In this document: positions 16,591 to 25,573 of the stretch, piece by piece | Layout of the letters: the number at the start of each line of letters is the position of its first letter | How positions within the stretch are numbered: position 1 is the first letter of the stretch | Assembly (NCBI GenBank): GCA_004553595.1 | Contig: SFKZ01000008.1 | Span: 1-64,000 of the forward strand | Direction: 5' to 3' | Length of the DNA: 64,000 nucleotides | DNA from: Methanobrevibacter ruminantium | Lineage (GTDB): Archaea; Methanobacteriota; Methanobacteria; Methanobacteriales; Methanobacteriaceae | Notes under the pieces: generated by a model | Databases searched by the model: none | What the model was told of the DNA's origin: nothing | Seen by the model: the letters and a program-made list of their open reading frames with translations, nothing else | Made by a program: the position numbers and the translations under genes

Positions 16591-17550
16591 CTATAAGCTT
16601 AATCTAAATTGCGGTTCGCAAATAAATGTTTTTCCCGAAAAATCAAAAGACAGTTCATCATCATATTTAGGGAATATTATCTTATATGCATGAAGCATCT
16701 GGTATTTTTTATTAAACTCACTGCTTAATTTTTTGTCCCCATATTTATTGTCACCAATAATCGGAAATCCAAGATAAGCCATATGGGCTCTTATCTGGTG
16801 TGATTTACCCGTTATCAGATGAACTGATACTAATGAAGTATTATTTTTATATTCAAGAAGCTTATACTCTGTTTCAATCAAATCACAGTCATCACTTGTT
16901 TTATCTGATGTAACAGTGACTTTATTAGTAATACTATCTTTACTCAAATATCCTTTATACAGTCCTTCTTTATTGAATTCACCTTTAACAAGACATTTAT
17001 AGTATTTATTAATCTCTCTTGTCTTTAGTGACATGGATAATATCTGCGCTGCTTTTAGATTTTTACATGCTATGACAATACCTGTAGTATTTCTGTCAAG
17101 TCTGTTAATTACTGAAGGTTTATAATCCAATATATTATCATCATTAAGATATCCTGAAGAAATCAAATAATTAATTATATATTCATTAAGTGAAACATCA
17201 TTTTTTTTAGCTTTCTGCGATAACATATTTGCAGGTTTATTTATAAGGATAATATCCTTGTCTTCGTATACAATACTGTCTTTTATATTAAAACGATCAC
17301 TTATCTTAATGTCTTCTTCAGTAAAAGAATCAGTCTTAAATTTGTTATAGGTATCATCTGAAATATAAAGCTTAACTACATCGCCTTCCTTTATTATTTC
17401 CTTACCTGTAGCTTTTTTATCATTAAGAACAAAGTTTTTCTTTCTAAGCATCTTAAATATAAAAGACATTGATCCTTTATTTAAAATACGCGTAAGATAT
17501 TTATCAAATCTTTGCCCTTCATTTTGTTTTGTGACAATAAATTCTTTCAT
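16591..17550 (-). CDS. RluA-family pseudouridine synthase
   Basis: The enzyme isomerises uridine in rRNA or tRNA; the exact target cannot be read from sequence. An S4-like RNA-binding domain (about residues 15-75) precedes the catalytic domain. The catalytic Asp is in I-N-R-L-D-R-N-T-T-G, where the usual H-R-L-D is N-R-L-D, and L-I-T-G-K-S-H-Q-I-R-A-H-M marks the end of the active site. Length (319) is typical of the RluC/RluD group. Confidence 0.93.
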   Translation of the reverse strand: MKEFIVTKQNEGQRFDKYLTRILNKGSMSFIFKMLRKKNFVLNDKKATGKEIIKEGDVVKLYISDDTYNKFKTDSFTEEDIKISDRFNIKDSIVYEDKDIILINKPANMLSQKAKKNDVSLNEYIINYLISSGYLNDDNILDYKPSVINRLDRNTTGIVIACKNLKAAQILSMSLKTREINKYYKCLVKGEFNKEGLYKGYLSKDSITNKVTVTSDKTSDDCDLIETEYKLLEYKNNTSLVSVHLITGKSHQIRAHMAYLGFPIIGDNKYGDKKLSSEFNKKYQMLHAYKIIFPKYDDELSFDFSGKTFICEPQFRLSL

Positions 17551-17570
17551 ATTAGTATTGAATAAGCAGC

Positions 17571-18149
17571 TTATATCGATACGGCATTAAACAGTGAAAA
17601 TACATTATCAGATGAATCCGTTTCATCCCCTGAAAGTTTTTCATTCATTTCTGTAAGTCGTTTAATGTAATCTTCGGCACTTATGTAAACCTTTACAGAA
17701 TATGACTTATAGCCTTCTCTTTCAAGACATGTAACAATATGATCCTTTAACTCCTTTGAAAAATCCTTTTTTTTAGGTGCATATAAACAAATTATTGTAT
17801 TGTTAAGAATACTGATAGCCTTAACGAAAAATGCTCTTTCCGATGTTGTAAAAACATATTCATATTTTGTATTTGCGTTTCCTGATGCTTCTTTTATTTT
17901 TTTATAATCTTCTTCATCAATAGAAGAAAATCTAAGAAACATAATCATTGAAACAGCACTTTTAGCAGCCGGAAGTACACTTAGTACTGCAAAAACAGTG
18001 AAAAAGTTTTTGTTTGTTTTAAGAGTAATATAACCAAACAGATACAAAAAAATCGCACATGAAAACATAAATACTGTTTTGATTATTTCTATTATTCTTT
18101 TATTATTTATATACTTAAATGATCCTTTTTCAATTTTTAAAAATTTCAT
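17571..18149 (-). CDS. Two-helix membrane protein of unknown function
   Basis: Starting at the ATG at 18149, which has TGAGGA five bases upstream, the product is about 192 residues. Two adjacent hydrophobic segments (about residues 22-40 and 48-70 of this start) precede a soluble C-terminal domain of about 120 residues with alternating beta and alpha stretches. No catalytic motif was recognised. The start lies 20 bases inside the HAD gene, so the two are coupled. An earlier in-frame start at 18227 would sit entirely within the HAD gene and is unlikely. Confidence 0.7.
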   Translation of the reverse strand: MKFLKIEKGSFKYINNKRIIEIIKTVFMFSCAIFLYLFGYITLKTNKNFFTVFAVLSVLPAAKSAVSMIMFLRFSSIDEEDYKKIKEASGNANTKYEYVFTTSERAFFVKAISILNNTIICLYAPKKKDFSKELKDHIVTCLEREGYKSYSVKVYISAEDYIKRLTEMNEKLSGDETDSSDNVFSLFNAVSI

Positions 18150-18780
18150 AATAATCCTCAATATAATAATCGGCCAGCTTACGTTTTTCTTCGTCCTGAT
18201 ACATTGAATAATCATCCCTAACGGCACAGGTTTTCATATTTGCATTTTTACCTGCCATTATTCCTTTTATAAGATCTTCAAATACAAGACAATTTTCACA
18301 TTTTACATTTAATTTATTTGCGGTAATAATATAGCCATCAGGTTCAGGCTTTCCCTTTATATCACTACAGCCGGCAGTTATTGCATCAAAATATTCAAGT
18401 ATCCCGTTAGCTTTAAGCGCAGCTTTAGCAAGAACTAATGAATTAGATGTAAATAGTCCTGTCTTTATTCCTTTATTTTTAAGATGAATGAGAAACTCTT
18501 TTACGTTAGGCTTTAATTTAATTGAATTTTTATATTTAAATAGTGCCATATCGTTCCAATCATTAATTATCGTATCGATATCATCATCAATATTGAAACG
18601 ATTTTTAAAATAAAAGGCTACTTCTCTCATGCTTAAGCCTTCAATTTCTTTTCCCATATCTTTTGGTACTTCATGTCCATGTTTACTAAGATAGTCAATG
18701 TCTACCTGTCCCCAAACCCACATTGAATCTACAATTGTACCATCCATATCAAAAATGCAAGCATCAATATTATTTAACAT
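18130..18780 (-). CDS. HAD-superfamily hydrolase, beta-phosphoglucomutase-like
   Basis: The nucleophile motif F-D-M-D-G-T-I-V-D-S lies at about residues 10-19, motif II is L-F-T-S-N-S (about 117-122), the motif III lysine is in K-G-K-P-E-P-D-G, and motif IV is V-F-E-D-L-I-K-G-I. The helical cap after motif I (subfamily IA) fits phosphoglycolate phosphatase or beta-phosphoglucomutase relatives. The substrate cannot be assigned. It follows the RNA methyltransferase by 5 bases. Confidence 0.93.
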   Translation of the reverse strand: MLNNIDACIFDMDGTIVDSMWVWGQVDIDYLSKHGHEVPKDMGKEIEGLSMREVAFYFKNRFNIDDDIDTIINDWNDMALFKYKNSIKLKPNVKEFLIHLKNKGIKTGLFTSNSLVLAKAALKANGILEYFDAITAGCSDIKGKPEPDGYIITANKLNVKCENCLVFEDLIKGIMAGKNANMKTCAVRDDYSMYQDEEKRKLADYYIEDYYEIFKN

Positions 18781-18785
18781 AGTCC

Positions 18786-20075
18786 CTAATTCATTCTATA
18801 GCTTTTATTTAGCAAATTTTTAAGTTTTCCGGATTTATCTGATTTTGCAAACCCAAGTGGATAATTATCACAAAGAATAAGTGAGAGTCCGGGGTGCAAA
18901 GTTTCATTTTCATTTAAGAATATTGTCTCACCTTTAATGTATTTTACAGTTCTAATATCATCATGTGTTAGATTAAGACAATTATCAAAGTTGTCAGAAT
19001 TAAGCGTCATTGCATAGGCTTGTGATTCAGAAAGCATAAGTCCCGTTCTTATATACCTTATCCCTTCTCTGTAGCCGTTATCCTTAAGCGGCGGTAATTT
19101 ATAATCAATTGCTTCTTTTTTATTTTTTAATGCAATAGAAATAATTTTTGAAGGAGCAAAATCATTTCCTACATCACATTTAACACATTCACCTTTTTTC
19201 TTTAATAACGCCATAAAATGACCTTCGCCAATCATCTTATGCGGAAAAACTCTTACACATTTTGTAAGTCCCAGTCTTCCGTTTGAAAATCCCTCATAGC
19301 CTTCAATATCAATTAATTCCATATCATTATGCTTATCAAGAAAATAAGCAATATTTTCTTCATCTTCCTTCTCATTAAATGTACATGTTGAATACATGAG
19401 AAGTCCGCCTTCACAAAGCATTTCATATGCATTATCAATTATTGTTCTTTGGATATTCTGATAATATTCAGGGCCTTTCTCTATCCATGATTTTATTAAA
19501 GAAGGCTCTTTCCTAAACATCCCTTCACCCGAGCATGGAACATCACAAAGTATTTTATTGAAAAACAAAGGAAATTTAACAGAAAGATTTTCCGGTTTTT
19601 CAGCCGTAACAAAAATATTTGATGCTCCTGTAAGTTCAAGATTTTTAAGTAAAGCTAAAGCTCTGGAAGCAGAAATATCATTTGCATATAATAAGCCTGT
19701 ATTTGAAAGTTTTCCCGCAAGCTCTGTAGCCTTTCCTCCCGGTGCAGCACATAAATCAAGAACTCTGTCACCTTTTTCAATAGGAAGTCTGTTTGCAGGA
19801 AGCATTGCGGATGGCTCCTGTAAATAATAAAGTCCGGCATGGTAATATACATCCTTTGCCGGATTTTCTTTATCAGCATATATGTATCCATTATCAATAA
19901 ATGGAATTTCTTCAAGTGAAAAACTAAGCTTATCTTTTAATTCTTCTTTACTTATCTTTAGTCTGTTAACTCTTAATCCATGATAAGAAGGTCTGTTCAA
20001 GCTATCAATATAACTTGAATATTCATCGCCTAACAGCCCCTTCATATAATCTAAATAATTAATAGGTAGATTCAT
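18786..20075 (-). CDS. RNA m5C methyltransferase, NOL1/NOP2/Sun family (RsmF-like)
   Basis: The SAM site V-L-D-L-C-A-A-P-G-G-K-A-T-E-L-A lies at about residues 105-120. C-D-V-P-C-S-G-E-G-M-F and Y-S-T-C-T-F-N-E-K-E-D-E-E-N carry the paired cysteines used for catalysis and product release. The C-terminal ~140 residues fit the RsmF/YebU RNA-binding extensions. The family methylates cytosine C5 in 16S rRNA; the exact site is inference. Confidence 0.93.
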   Translation of the reverse strand: MNLPINYLDYMKGLLGDEYSSYIDSLNRPSYHGLRVNRLKISKEELKDKLSFSLEEIPFIDNGYIYADKENPAKDVYYHAGLYYLQEPSAMLPANRLPIEKGDRVLDLCAAPGGKATELAGKLSNTGLLYANDISASRALALLKNLELTGASNIFVTAEKPENLSVKFPLFFNKILCDVPCSGEGMFRKEPSLIKSWIEKGPEYYQNIQRTIIDNAYEMLCEGGLLMYSTCTFNEKEDEENIAYFLDKHNDMELIDIEGYEGFSNGRLGLTKCVRVFPHKMIGEGHFMALLKKKGECVKCDVGNDFAPSKIISIALKNKKEAIDYKLPPLKDNGYREGIRYIRTGLMLSESQAYAMTLNSDNFDNCLNLTHDDIRTVKYIKGETIFLNENETLHPGLSLILCDNYPLGFAKSDKSGKLKNLLNKSYRMN

Positions 20076-20076
20076 A

Positions 20077-21531
20077 TTAGTTTTCAGCCAACACCTTAAG
20101 TAATTCTACAAGTACATCATAAACTCTTTTCGCTGACGAGATACTAAGTTTTTCCTTTGGTGTATGAATATCAAGTACGTTAGGTCCGAATGAAATAATA
20201 TCAAGGTTCTTAATCTTATTATAGAAAATACCTGTCTCAAGTCCTGCATGAATGCCTTCAACCCTAGGTTCATAACAAAGCACCTTACGAAAGCAGCTTA
20301 TCGCTGCATCTCTAAGAGCCGAATTTTCAGAATATTCCCAGGCAGGATAATCTCCCTCTTCTAAAAAAGTACCGCCGATTGTTTCTATTAAATATTTAAT
20401 CTTAGTAGAAAGAGCTTCTTTTTCACTTGTGATAGAGCTTCTTATACTGATTAATACTTCAAATTTGTCTTTTCTCAATTTAATGATACCGACATTTGAA
20501 GAGGTCTGGACTAAACCTTTAGTAGAAGGGCTCATTCGCTGAACTCCATCAGGTAAAGTCATAAGTAGGAAAATTACTCTCTGCATAGTCTTATATGTAA
20601 GAACCTTTTCTGTAACAAAATCACAGTTCTCACAATAGACCATCATATTTTTCTCGACACTCTTATATTCATTCTTAATGATTGACTCAAATTCGTAGAA
20701 AATGTCTTCTAACTTCTGAGAATCATCTTCGCTAACAATAATTTCAGCATTACATTCACGCGGAATTGCATTGTCCTGTAATCCACCGCTAATGCTTAAC
20801 AAATCAAATTTAACTCTTGTTTCAAGGAACTGTAAAAGTCTGCCCATAAAAAGGTTGGCATTTGCGCGGTATTTATCAATTTCAGTTCCGGAATGTCCAC
20901 CAAGTAAACCGCATATGACAATATTGTATTTTATTCCTGATTTTTCTATTCGTCTTACAGGTACACTTAATACTACTTTTTTGCCTCCGGCACAGCTTGT
21001 AAGAATAACTCCTTCATCTTCATGGTCTAAGTTTATAAGACGCTTTGATTTAAGCAGACTCACATCAAGTGCGTGTGCTCCGTTCATGCCGGTTTCTTCA
21101 TCAGATGTAAATACGCACTCAAGCTTAGGAGCGATAAGTGTATCATCTGTTAATAAAGAAAGCATATATGCAACGCCTATGCCATCATCGCCACCAAGTG
21201 TAGTTCCCTTAGCATAAATATAATCATCCATCACAGAAAGTTTTAATGGATCTGTCTCAAAGTCAAATCTTGCGTCTGTTTCGAAATTTTTCTCACATAC
21301 CATATCAAGATGACCTTGAAGCATAACCGGTGGCTTGTCTTCATAACCCTTGGCACTTTCCTTATATACAATTACGTTGTTATATGAGTCCTGAACATAA
21401 GAAAGTCCATGTTCCTTACAAACACTGACAACATAATCGGATATTGCCTTTGTATTTGAAGAACCATGCGGAATACTTGCAATCTTCTCGAAATATTTAA
21501 AAACACTTTGCGGCTCAAAATTTTCTAACAT
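20077..21531 (-). CDS. pepD: Aminoacyl-histidine dipeptidase (PepD, M20 family)
   Basis: PepD hydrolyses Xaa-His and other dipeptides with two metal ions. The 484-residue protein has the metal-site motifs Q-G-H-L-D-M-V (about 78-84), T-L-G-G-D-D-G-I-G-V (about 115-124), T-S-D-E-E-T-G-M-N-G (about 146-155) and H-A-G-L-E near 430. No signal peptide is seen, so it acts in the cytoplasm. Only one base separates its stop from the RsmF-like start. Confidence 0.95.
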   Translation of the reverse strand: MLENFEPQSVFKYFEKIASIPHGSSNTKAISDYVVSVCKEHGLSYVQDSYNNVIVYKESAKGYEDKPPVMLQGHLDMVCEKNFETDARFDFETDPLKLSVMDDYIYAKGTTLGGDDGIGVAYMLSLLTDDTLIAPKLECVFTSDEETGMNGAHALDVSLLKSKRLINLDHEDEGVILTSCAGGKKVVLSVPVRRIEKSGIKYNIVICGLLGGHSGTEIDKYRANANLFMGRLLQFLETRVKFDLLSISGGLQDNAIPRECNAEIIVSEDDSQKLEDIFYEFESIIKNEYKSVEKNMMVYCENCDFVTEKVLTYKTMQRVIFLLMTLPDGVQRMSPSTKGLVQTSSNVGIIKLRKDKFEVLISIRSSITSEKEALSTKIKYLIETIGGTFLEEGDYPAWEYSENSALRDAAISCFRKVLCYEPRVEGIHAGLETGIFYNKIKNLDIISFGPNVLDIHTPKEKLSISSAKRVYDVLVELLKVLAEN

Positions 21532-21542
21532 TTCAAATCCTT

Positions 21543-22193
21543 CTACAAAATATCAACATTATTAGACTTGAGGTCTGTTGTATTTACGTTGAGATTACTA
21601 TTTGATGTTGCAACTTGATCTCCGGATAATGCAGCAACATCTTCATCAAGAGAAACCTGCGGATATAATACAGATCTGTCATGGTTAATTACTGCTTCGC
21701 TCTCTCTTAATGATTGAATTAACGATCCATATTTTGCATCTGCGGTTGCAATTGCATGAGAAATAATATTCTGAAGATTTTCAAGAGATTCATCTGTATA
21801 TCTCATTGCAGCATGCTTAACTTCGTTAGCTTCAATTGTTGCATCATCAACAATCTGCTGTGCTTTGGCATTTGCATCTTCAATTACTGCTCTTGCCTGT
21901 GCATATGCAGCCTGCATAATTTCATGTTCAGAAAGCATCTGGTCTGTCTGGGCTTTTGCCTCTGCAAGCATTTCCTGTGCCCTTGCCCTTGCATCATCTA
22001 AAATTGCTTCCTTATTTGAAATAATCTTTTGATATCTCTTAACTTCATCAGGAGTTTTGTTTCTTAAATCTCCTAATAAATCAAACAATCTCTCTCTGTC
22101 CACCTGGATTTTAGTATTTGATAGTGGTACGAATTTGCATTCATCAATATAATCTTCAATTTCTTCAATAACCTGTTCAAATCTACTTGCCAT
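21543..22193 (-). CDS. Coiled-coil protein of unknown function (ATP synthase b / DivIVA-like composition)
   Basis: A short N-terminal region (Y-I-D-E-C-K-F-V-P-L-S, about 15-25) precedes a long alanine- and glutamate-rich coiled coil (about 40-165) and a polar tail rich in Asn and Ser. There is no transmembrane helix, so despite ATP-synthase-b-like similarity it is not a subunit of that enzyme. The early V-P-L-S/L-L-D-L-R pattern recalls DivIVA-like scaffold proteins, but this is weak. It sits between coaD and pepD, probably in the same operon. Confidence 0.7.
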   Translation of the reverse strand: MASRFEQVIEEIEDYIDECKFVPLSNTKIQVDRERLFDLLGDLRNKTPDEVKRYQKIISNKEAILDDARARAQEMLAEAKAQTDQMLSEHEIMQAAYAQARAVIEDANAKAQQIVDDATIEANEVKHAAMRYTDESLENLQNIISHAIATADAKYGSLIQSLRESEAVINHDRSVLYPQVSLDEDVAALSGDQVATSNSNLNVNTTDLKSNNVDIL

Positions 22194-22238
22194 ATTATAC
22201 CTCTTTTATTCTGTCCCCTTTATTACATCATTGTAATA

Positions 22239-22721
22239 TTATTTTTTATATTTATTATAAACAAGCTCTGCCACTTCCTTTGTGACAAACTTGCTGATAT
22301 CGCCTCCAAAGCTTGCAACCTCCCTTACCGTAGATGAAGAAAGGTATGCATATCTTAAATCTGTATTTAAGAAAATTGTTTCAATATCTCCGTCACTTAA
22401 TTTAGCATTAGTCTGAGACATCTGAAGTTCATATTCAAAGTCCGTGACAGCTCTTAAGCCCCTTATTATGACATTAGCGCCAACTTCTCTTGCATAATTT
22501 ACAAGAAGTCCTTCATAGCTTACAACACTAATGTTATGAATGTCTTTTACTGCATCTTTAATCATATTAACACGTTCATCTACCGAAAACAACGAATGTT
22601 TCGCCCTGTTGTTAAGAACAGCAACTGTAAGATTATCAAAAATTTTGGCAGATCTTGTAATAATATCAATATGACCATATGTAATAGGATCAAAGGATCC
22701 CGGATAGATTGCAGATTTCAT
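22239..22721 (-). CDS. coaD: Phosphopantetheine adenylyltransferase
   Basis: CoaD adenylates 4'-phosphopantetheine, the penultimate step of CoA synthesis. The 160-residue protein is standard. Y-P-G-S-F-D-P-I-T-Y-G-H (residues 5-16) is the nucleotidyltransferase (H/T)xGH motif, R-G-L-R (about 88-91) contacts phosphate and L-S-S-S-T-V-R-E is the conserved C-terminal motif. rsmD lies 5 bases upstream, the common rsmD-coaD pair. Confidence 0.98.
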   Translation of the reverse strand: MKSAIYPGSFDPITYGHIDIITRSAKIFDNLTVAVLNNRAKHSLFSVDERVNMIKDAVKDIHNISVVSYEGLLVNYAREVGANVIIRGLRAVTDFEYELQMSQTNAKLSDGDIETIFLNTDLRYAYLSSSTVREVASFGGDISKFVTKEVAELVYNKYKK

Positions 22722-22726
22722 AGCAT

Positions 22727-23278
22727 TTACTTCCTCCTTAAGAATACATGCATATTGTTTTTATACTCTTTAATCTTAAATATTTCAAATCCGTATGAAT
22801 CAATATAACTTATATCGGTATCTTTGTTAGCTTCAAATACAATAATTGAATCTTCATTTATCAATGAAGAAGAAGAAAGCCTTAAGAGCACCTGTTTTTC
22901 AAGTTCTTTATTGTATGGTGGATCCATAAATACAACATCAAAAACAGTTTTTAACTCAAGCTGATTAAGTGCACTGAACACATCCATAGGATAAACAGTA
23001 CTTAATTCTTCAAAATGAGTATTTTTGATGTTATCTTCAATGCATTTAAGGGCCGCTTTCGAGTTCTCGACAAATACAGCCGACTTACATCCTCTGCTTA
23101 ATGCTTCTATGCCAATTCCGCCACTTCCGCTGAAAAGATCAAGAAAATTTGCATCATATAAATAAGGCATAAGTATATTAAACAATGTTTCTTTTATCTG
23201 ATCGGATGTCGGTCTTGTTTCAAGCCCTTTCGGAGTTTTCAAAAGAAGTCTTCTTGCACTTCCCGCAATTACTCTCAT
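22727..23278 (-). CDS. rsmD: 16S rRNA (guanine966-N2)-methyltransferase
   Basis: RsmD methylates G966 of 16S rRNA in the assembled 30S. The start M-R-V-I-A-G-S-A-R-R-L-x-L-x-T-P-K-G-L-E-T-R-P-T is the family signature. L-D-L-F-S-G-S-G-G-I-G-I-E-A (about 46-59) binds SAM and F-M-D-P-P-Y-N is the catalytic motif. Length 183 is normal. Confidence 0.97.
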   Translation of the reverse strand: MRVIAGSARRLLLKTPKGLETRPTSDQIKETLFNILMPYLYDANFLDLFSGSGGIGIEALSRGCKSAVFVENSKAALKCIEDNIKNTHFEELSTVYPMDVFSALNQLELKTVFDVVFMDPPYNKELEKQVLLRLSSSSLINEDSIIVFEANKDTDISYIDSYGFEIFKIKEYKNNMHVFLRRK

Positions 23279-23285
23279 ACTAAAT

Positions 23286-25547
23286 TTATCCTCTTAGTTT
23301 TGTACCCTTTGAATCACGCTTTGTTAGCTTTATTTTGTTGACTTCAACATTTCTGCCTTTAACCTTGCATACAGGATTATCTCCCATGGAAAGATAAAAT
23401 ACATCTGTAATTTCATCACCTGATAAAAGCTTAATGCCTCTTACTCCAACAGCACTCTTTTTCTTTATCGGAACTTCATCAACACTGAATCTTATTGCAT
23501 ATCCGTCTTTTGAAATCAATGCAACATTACGTTCATCAACTATTGGCGAAATGCTTAATAAACTGTCATTTTCATTAAGCTTTGTTGCAACAACTGTTCT
23601 CTTTAAAACTTCAAATTCCGTGCCGTAAACCTGCTTCATCATTCCCTGTTTTGTAACAAACATAAGCTTTTTAACGACAACATCTTTAAGTGTGCTAAGA
23701 TAAATAGCTTCTTCTGTTTTTGAGTCAAAATTGCTGACATTATCAATTGGGACACCCTTATCTTTCATTTTGCATAAAGGCAAATCGAGCATCTTAATTG
23801 TATGCATATTACCATTAGAAGTAAATACGCATATTCTTCCTGTATTAAGAACAGGTATTATTACTTTATTTTCTGCTTCTATTGTTTCTTTATTCCTGTC
23901 AAATGTAGCTACATCAATCATTTTTGCATAGCCAAACCTGTCCATAATAAAGTAAACCATAGCTTCTTCGATTTTCTTCTCTTCAAATGAAGCTTCTTCG
24001 AGATTTTCTATTCTTGTTCTTCTTGGAACTCCGAATTCTTTCTTAATTCCATCAAGCTCTTTAATTATTGTTTTATCCATTGTTTTTGGATTTGTAAGAA
24101 TATCTTTGTATTGCTCGATATTTTTAAGCGTAGTTTCGTGTTCTTTAATTAATGCTTCAATTTCAAGACCGACAAGCTTTGATAATCTTAAATCAAGAAT
24201 TGCCTGTGCCTGTCTTTGTGTAAATCTTAATAGCTCAGCCTGCTTTTTTGAAATACGTGATTTAAAATTAATATTATCGGTAACACCTTCTGTAAGGCAC
24301 TTTTTAGCTATCTTAACATCCTTAGAGCCCCTGATAATCTCGATAATTAAATCAAGGACGTCACAAGCCTTAATAAGTCCTTCCTGGATTTCCTTTTTAT
24401 CAAGTTCTTTCTTAAGTAAAGTGTTATATTTTCGTGTATTAAGCTCACGCTGGAAATTGACATGATGAATTATAATATCTTTTAAAGACAGTGTCTCAGG
24501 TCTGCCGTCCGCAACAGCAAGCATGTTAACACCAAATGTGTCTTCCAATTTTGTCTTTTTGATGAGCATGTTTCTTAAATTTTCAACATCCGCATCTTTC
24601 TTGACTTCAATTACAATTCTTACACCGGTCTTTGAAATCTGGTTAGATATATCAACAATGTCATTTGTTTTCTTTGCATCTATTAATGCAACTATATCTG
24701 TAAGGAATTTACCTATATTTGCACCAATCATTGTATAAGGTATTTCCGTAACAACGATTTTCATTTTGCCGGCTTTACCCTGCTCAATTTCAGTAGTACC
24801 GCGTATTTTAATTTTGCCTGTACCTGTCTCATAAATTGAAAGGAGGTCATCCTTATTTGTTACAATTCCGCCGGTAGGAAAATCAGGGCCCTTAATATAC
24901 TCCATAAGCTCTGCCACAGTAATATCAGGATTATGCATATAAGCCTTAATTCCTTCAATTACCTCTGATAGATTATGAGGCGGTATATTTGTAGTCATAC
25001 CGACAGCAATACCTTCTGTTCCATTAACTAATAGATTAGGGATTTTAGCCGGTAATACGCTTGGTTCTTCTTCTGTCTCGTCAAAGTTTTTAACGAAATC
25101 AACAACATCCTTATCAAGGTCAGCAAGTAAAGTATCCTCGGATACTTTGCAAAGTCTTGCTTCTGTATATCGCATTGCAGCTGCAGAATCACCTTCGATT
25201 GAACCAAAGTTTCCGTGACCGTCAACTAATTTAATGCCCTTCTTAAATTCCTGTGACATGACAACAAGCGACTCATATATTGAACTGTCTCCGTGTGGAT
25301 GGTACTTACCCATAGTATCACCGACAATACGAGCCGATTTACGATAAGGCTTGTCATGCTTAAGGCCAAGCTCATGCATAGCATACAGAACTCTTCTTTG
25401 TACAGGCTTTAGGCCATCTCTTACATCGGGTACCGCACGCGCCATAAGTACAGACATCGCATAATCTATATAGGATTTTTGCATAACGTCTGAATATTCT
25501 GTTTTAATTATCTGTTCTTCAAATACTTCTTCTGACTTCTTAGCCAT
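23286..25547 (-). CDS. parC: DNA topoisomerase IV subunit A (GyrA/ParC family)
   Basis: This subunit breaks and rejoins DNA to decatenate chromosomes. The catalytic tyrosine is in A-A-M-R-Y-T-E-A-R-L (Tyr 127). The quinolone region reads G-D-T-M-G-K-Y-H-P-H-G-D-S-S-I-Y-E (about 76-92), with Ser and Glu at the usual resistance positions, so it looks sensitive-type. The C-terminal beta-pinwheel is short and lacks a clear gyrase box (QRRGGKG), which, with the direct parE-parC order, favours ParC over GyrA. The gap to parE is 26 bases. Confidence 0.88.
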   Translation of the reverse strand: MAKKSEEVFEEQIIKTEYSDVMQKSYIDYAMSVLMARAVPDVRDGLKPVQRRVLYAMHELGLKHDKPYRKSARIVGDTMGKYHPHGDSSIYESLVVMSQEFKKGIKLVDGHGNFGSIEGDSAAAMRYTEARLCKVSEDTLLADLDKDVVDFVKNFDETEEEPSVLPAKIPNLLVNGTEGIAVGMTTNIPPHNLSEVIEGIKAYMHNPDITVAELMEYIKGPDFPTGGIVTNKDDLLSIYETGTGKIKIRGTTEIEQGKAGKMKIVVTEIPYTMIGANIGKFLTDIVALIDAKKTNDIVDISNQISKTGVRIVIEVKKDADVENLRNMLIKKTKLEDTFGVNMLAVADGRPETLSLKDIIIHHVNFQRELNTRKYNTLLKKELDKKEIQEGLIKACDVLDLIIEIIRGSKDVKIAKKCLTEGVTDNINFKSRISKKQAELLRFTQRQAQAILDLRLSKLVGLEIEALIKEHETTLKNIEQYKDILTNPKTMDKTIIKELDGIKKEFGVPRRTRIENLEEASFEEKKIEEAMVYFIMDRFGYAKMIDVATFDRNKETIEAENKVIIPVLNTGRICVFTSNGNMHTIKMLDLPLCKMKDKGVPIDNVSNFDSKTEEAIYLSTLKDVVVKKLMFVTKQGMMKQVYGTEFEVLKRTVVATKLNENDSLLSISPIVDERNVALISKDGYAIRFSVDEVPIKKKSAVGVRGIKLLSGDEITDVFYLSMGDNPVCKVKGRNVEVNKIKLTKRDSKGTKLRG

Positions 25548-25573
25548 AATATTCTACTCCATAGCAAATAATC

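Noticed and set aside
21543..22193. ATP synthase subunit b
   Set aside because: The coiled coil resembles it in composition, but there is no membrane helix and no other ATP synthase gene nearby.
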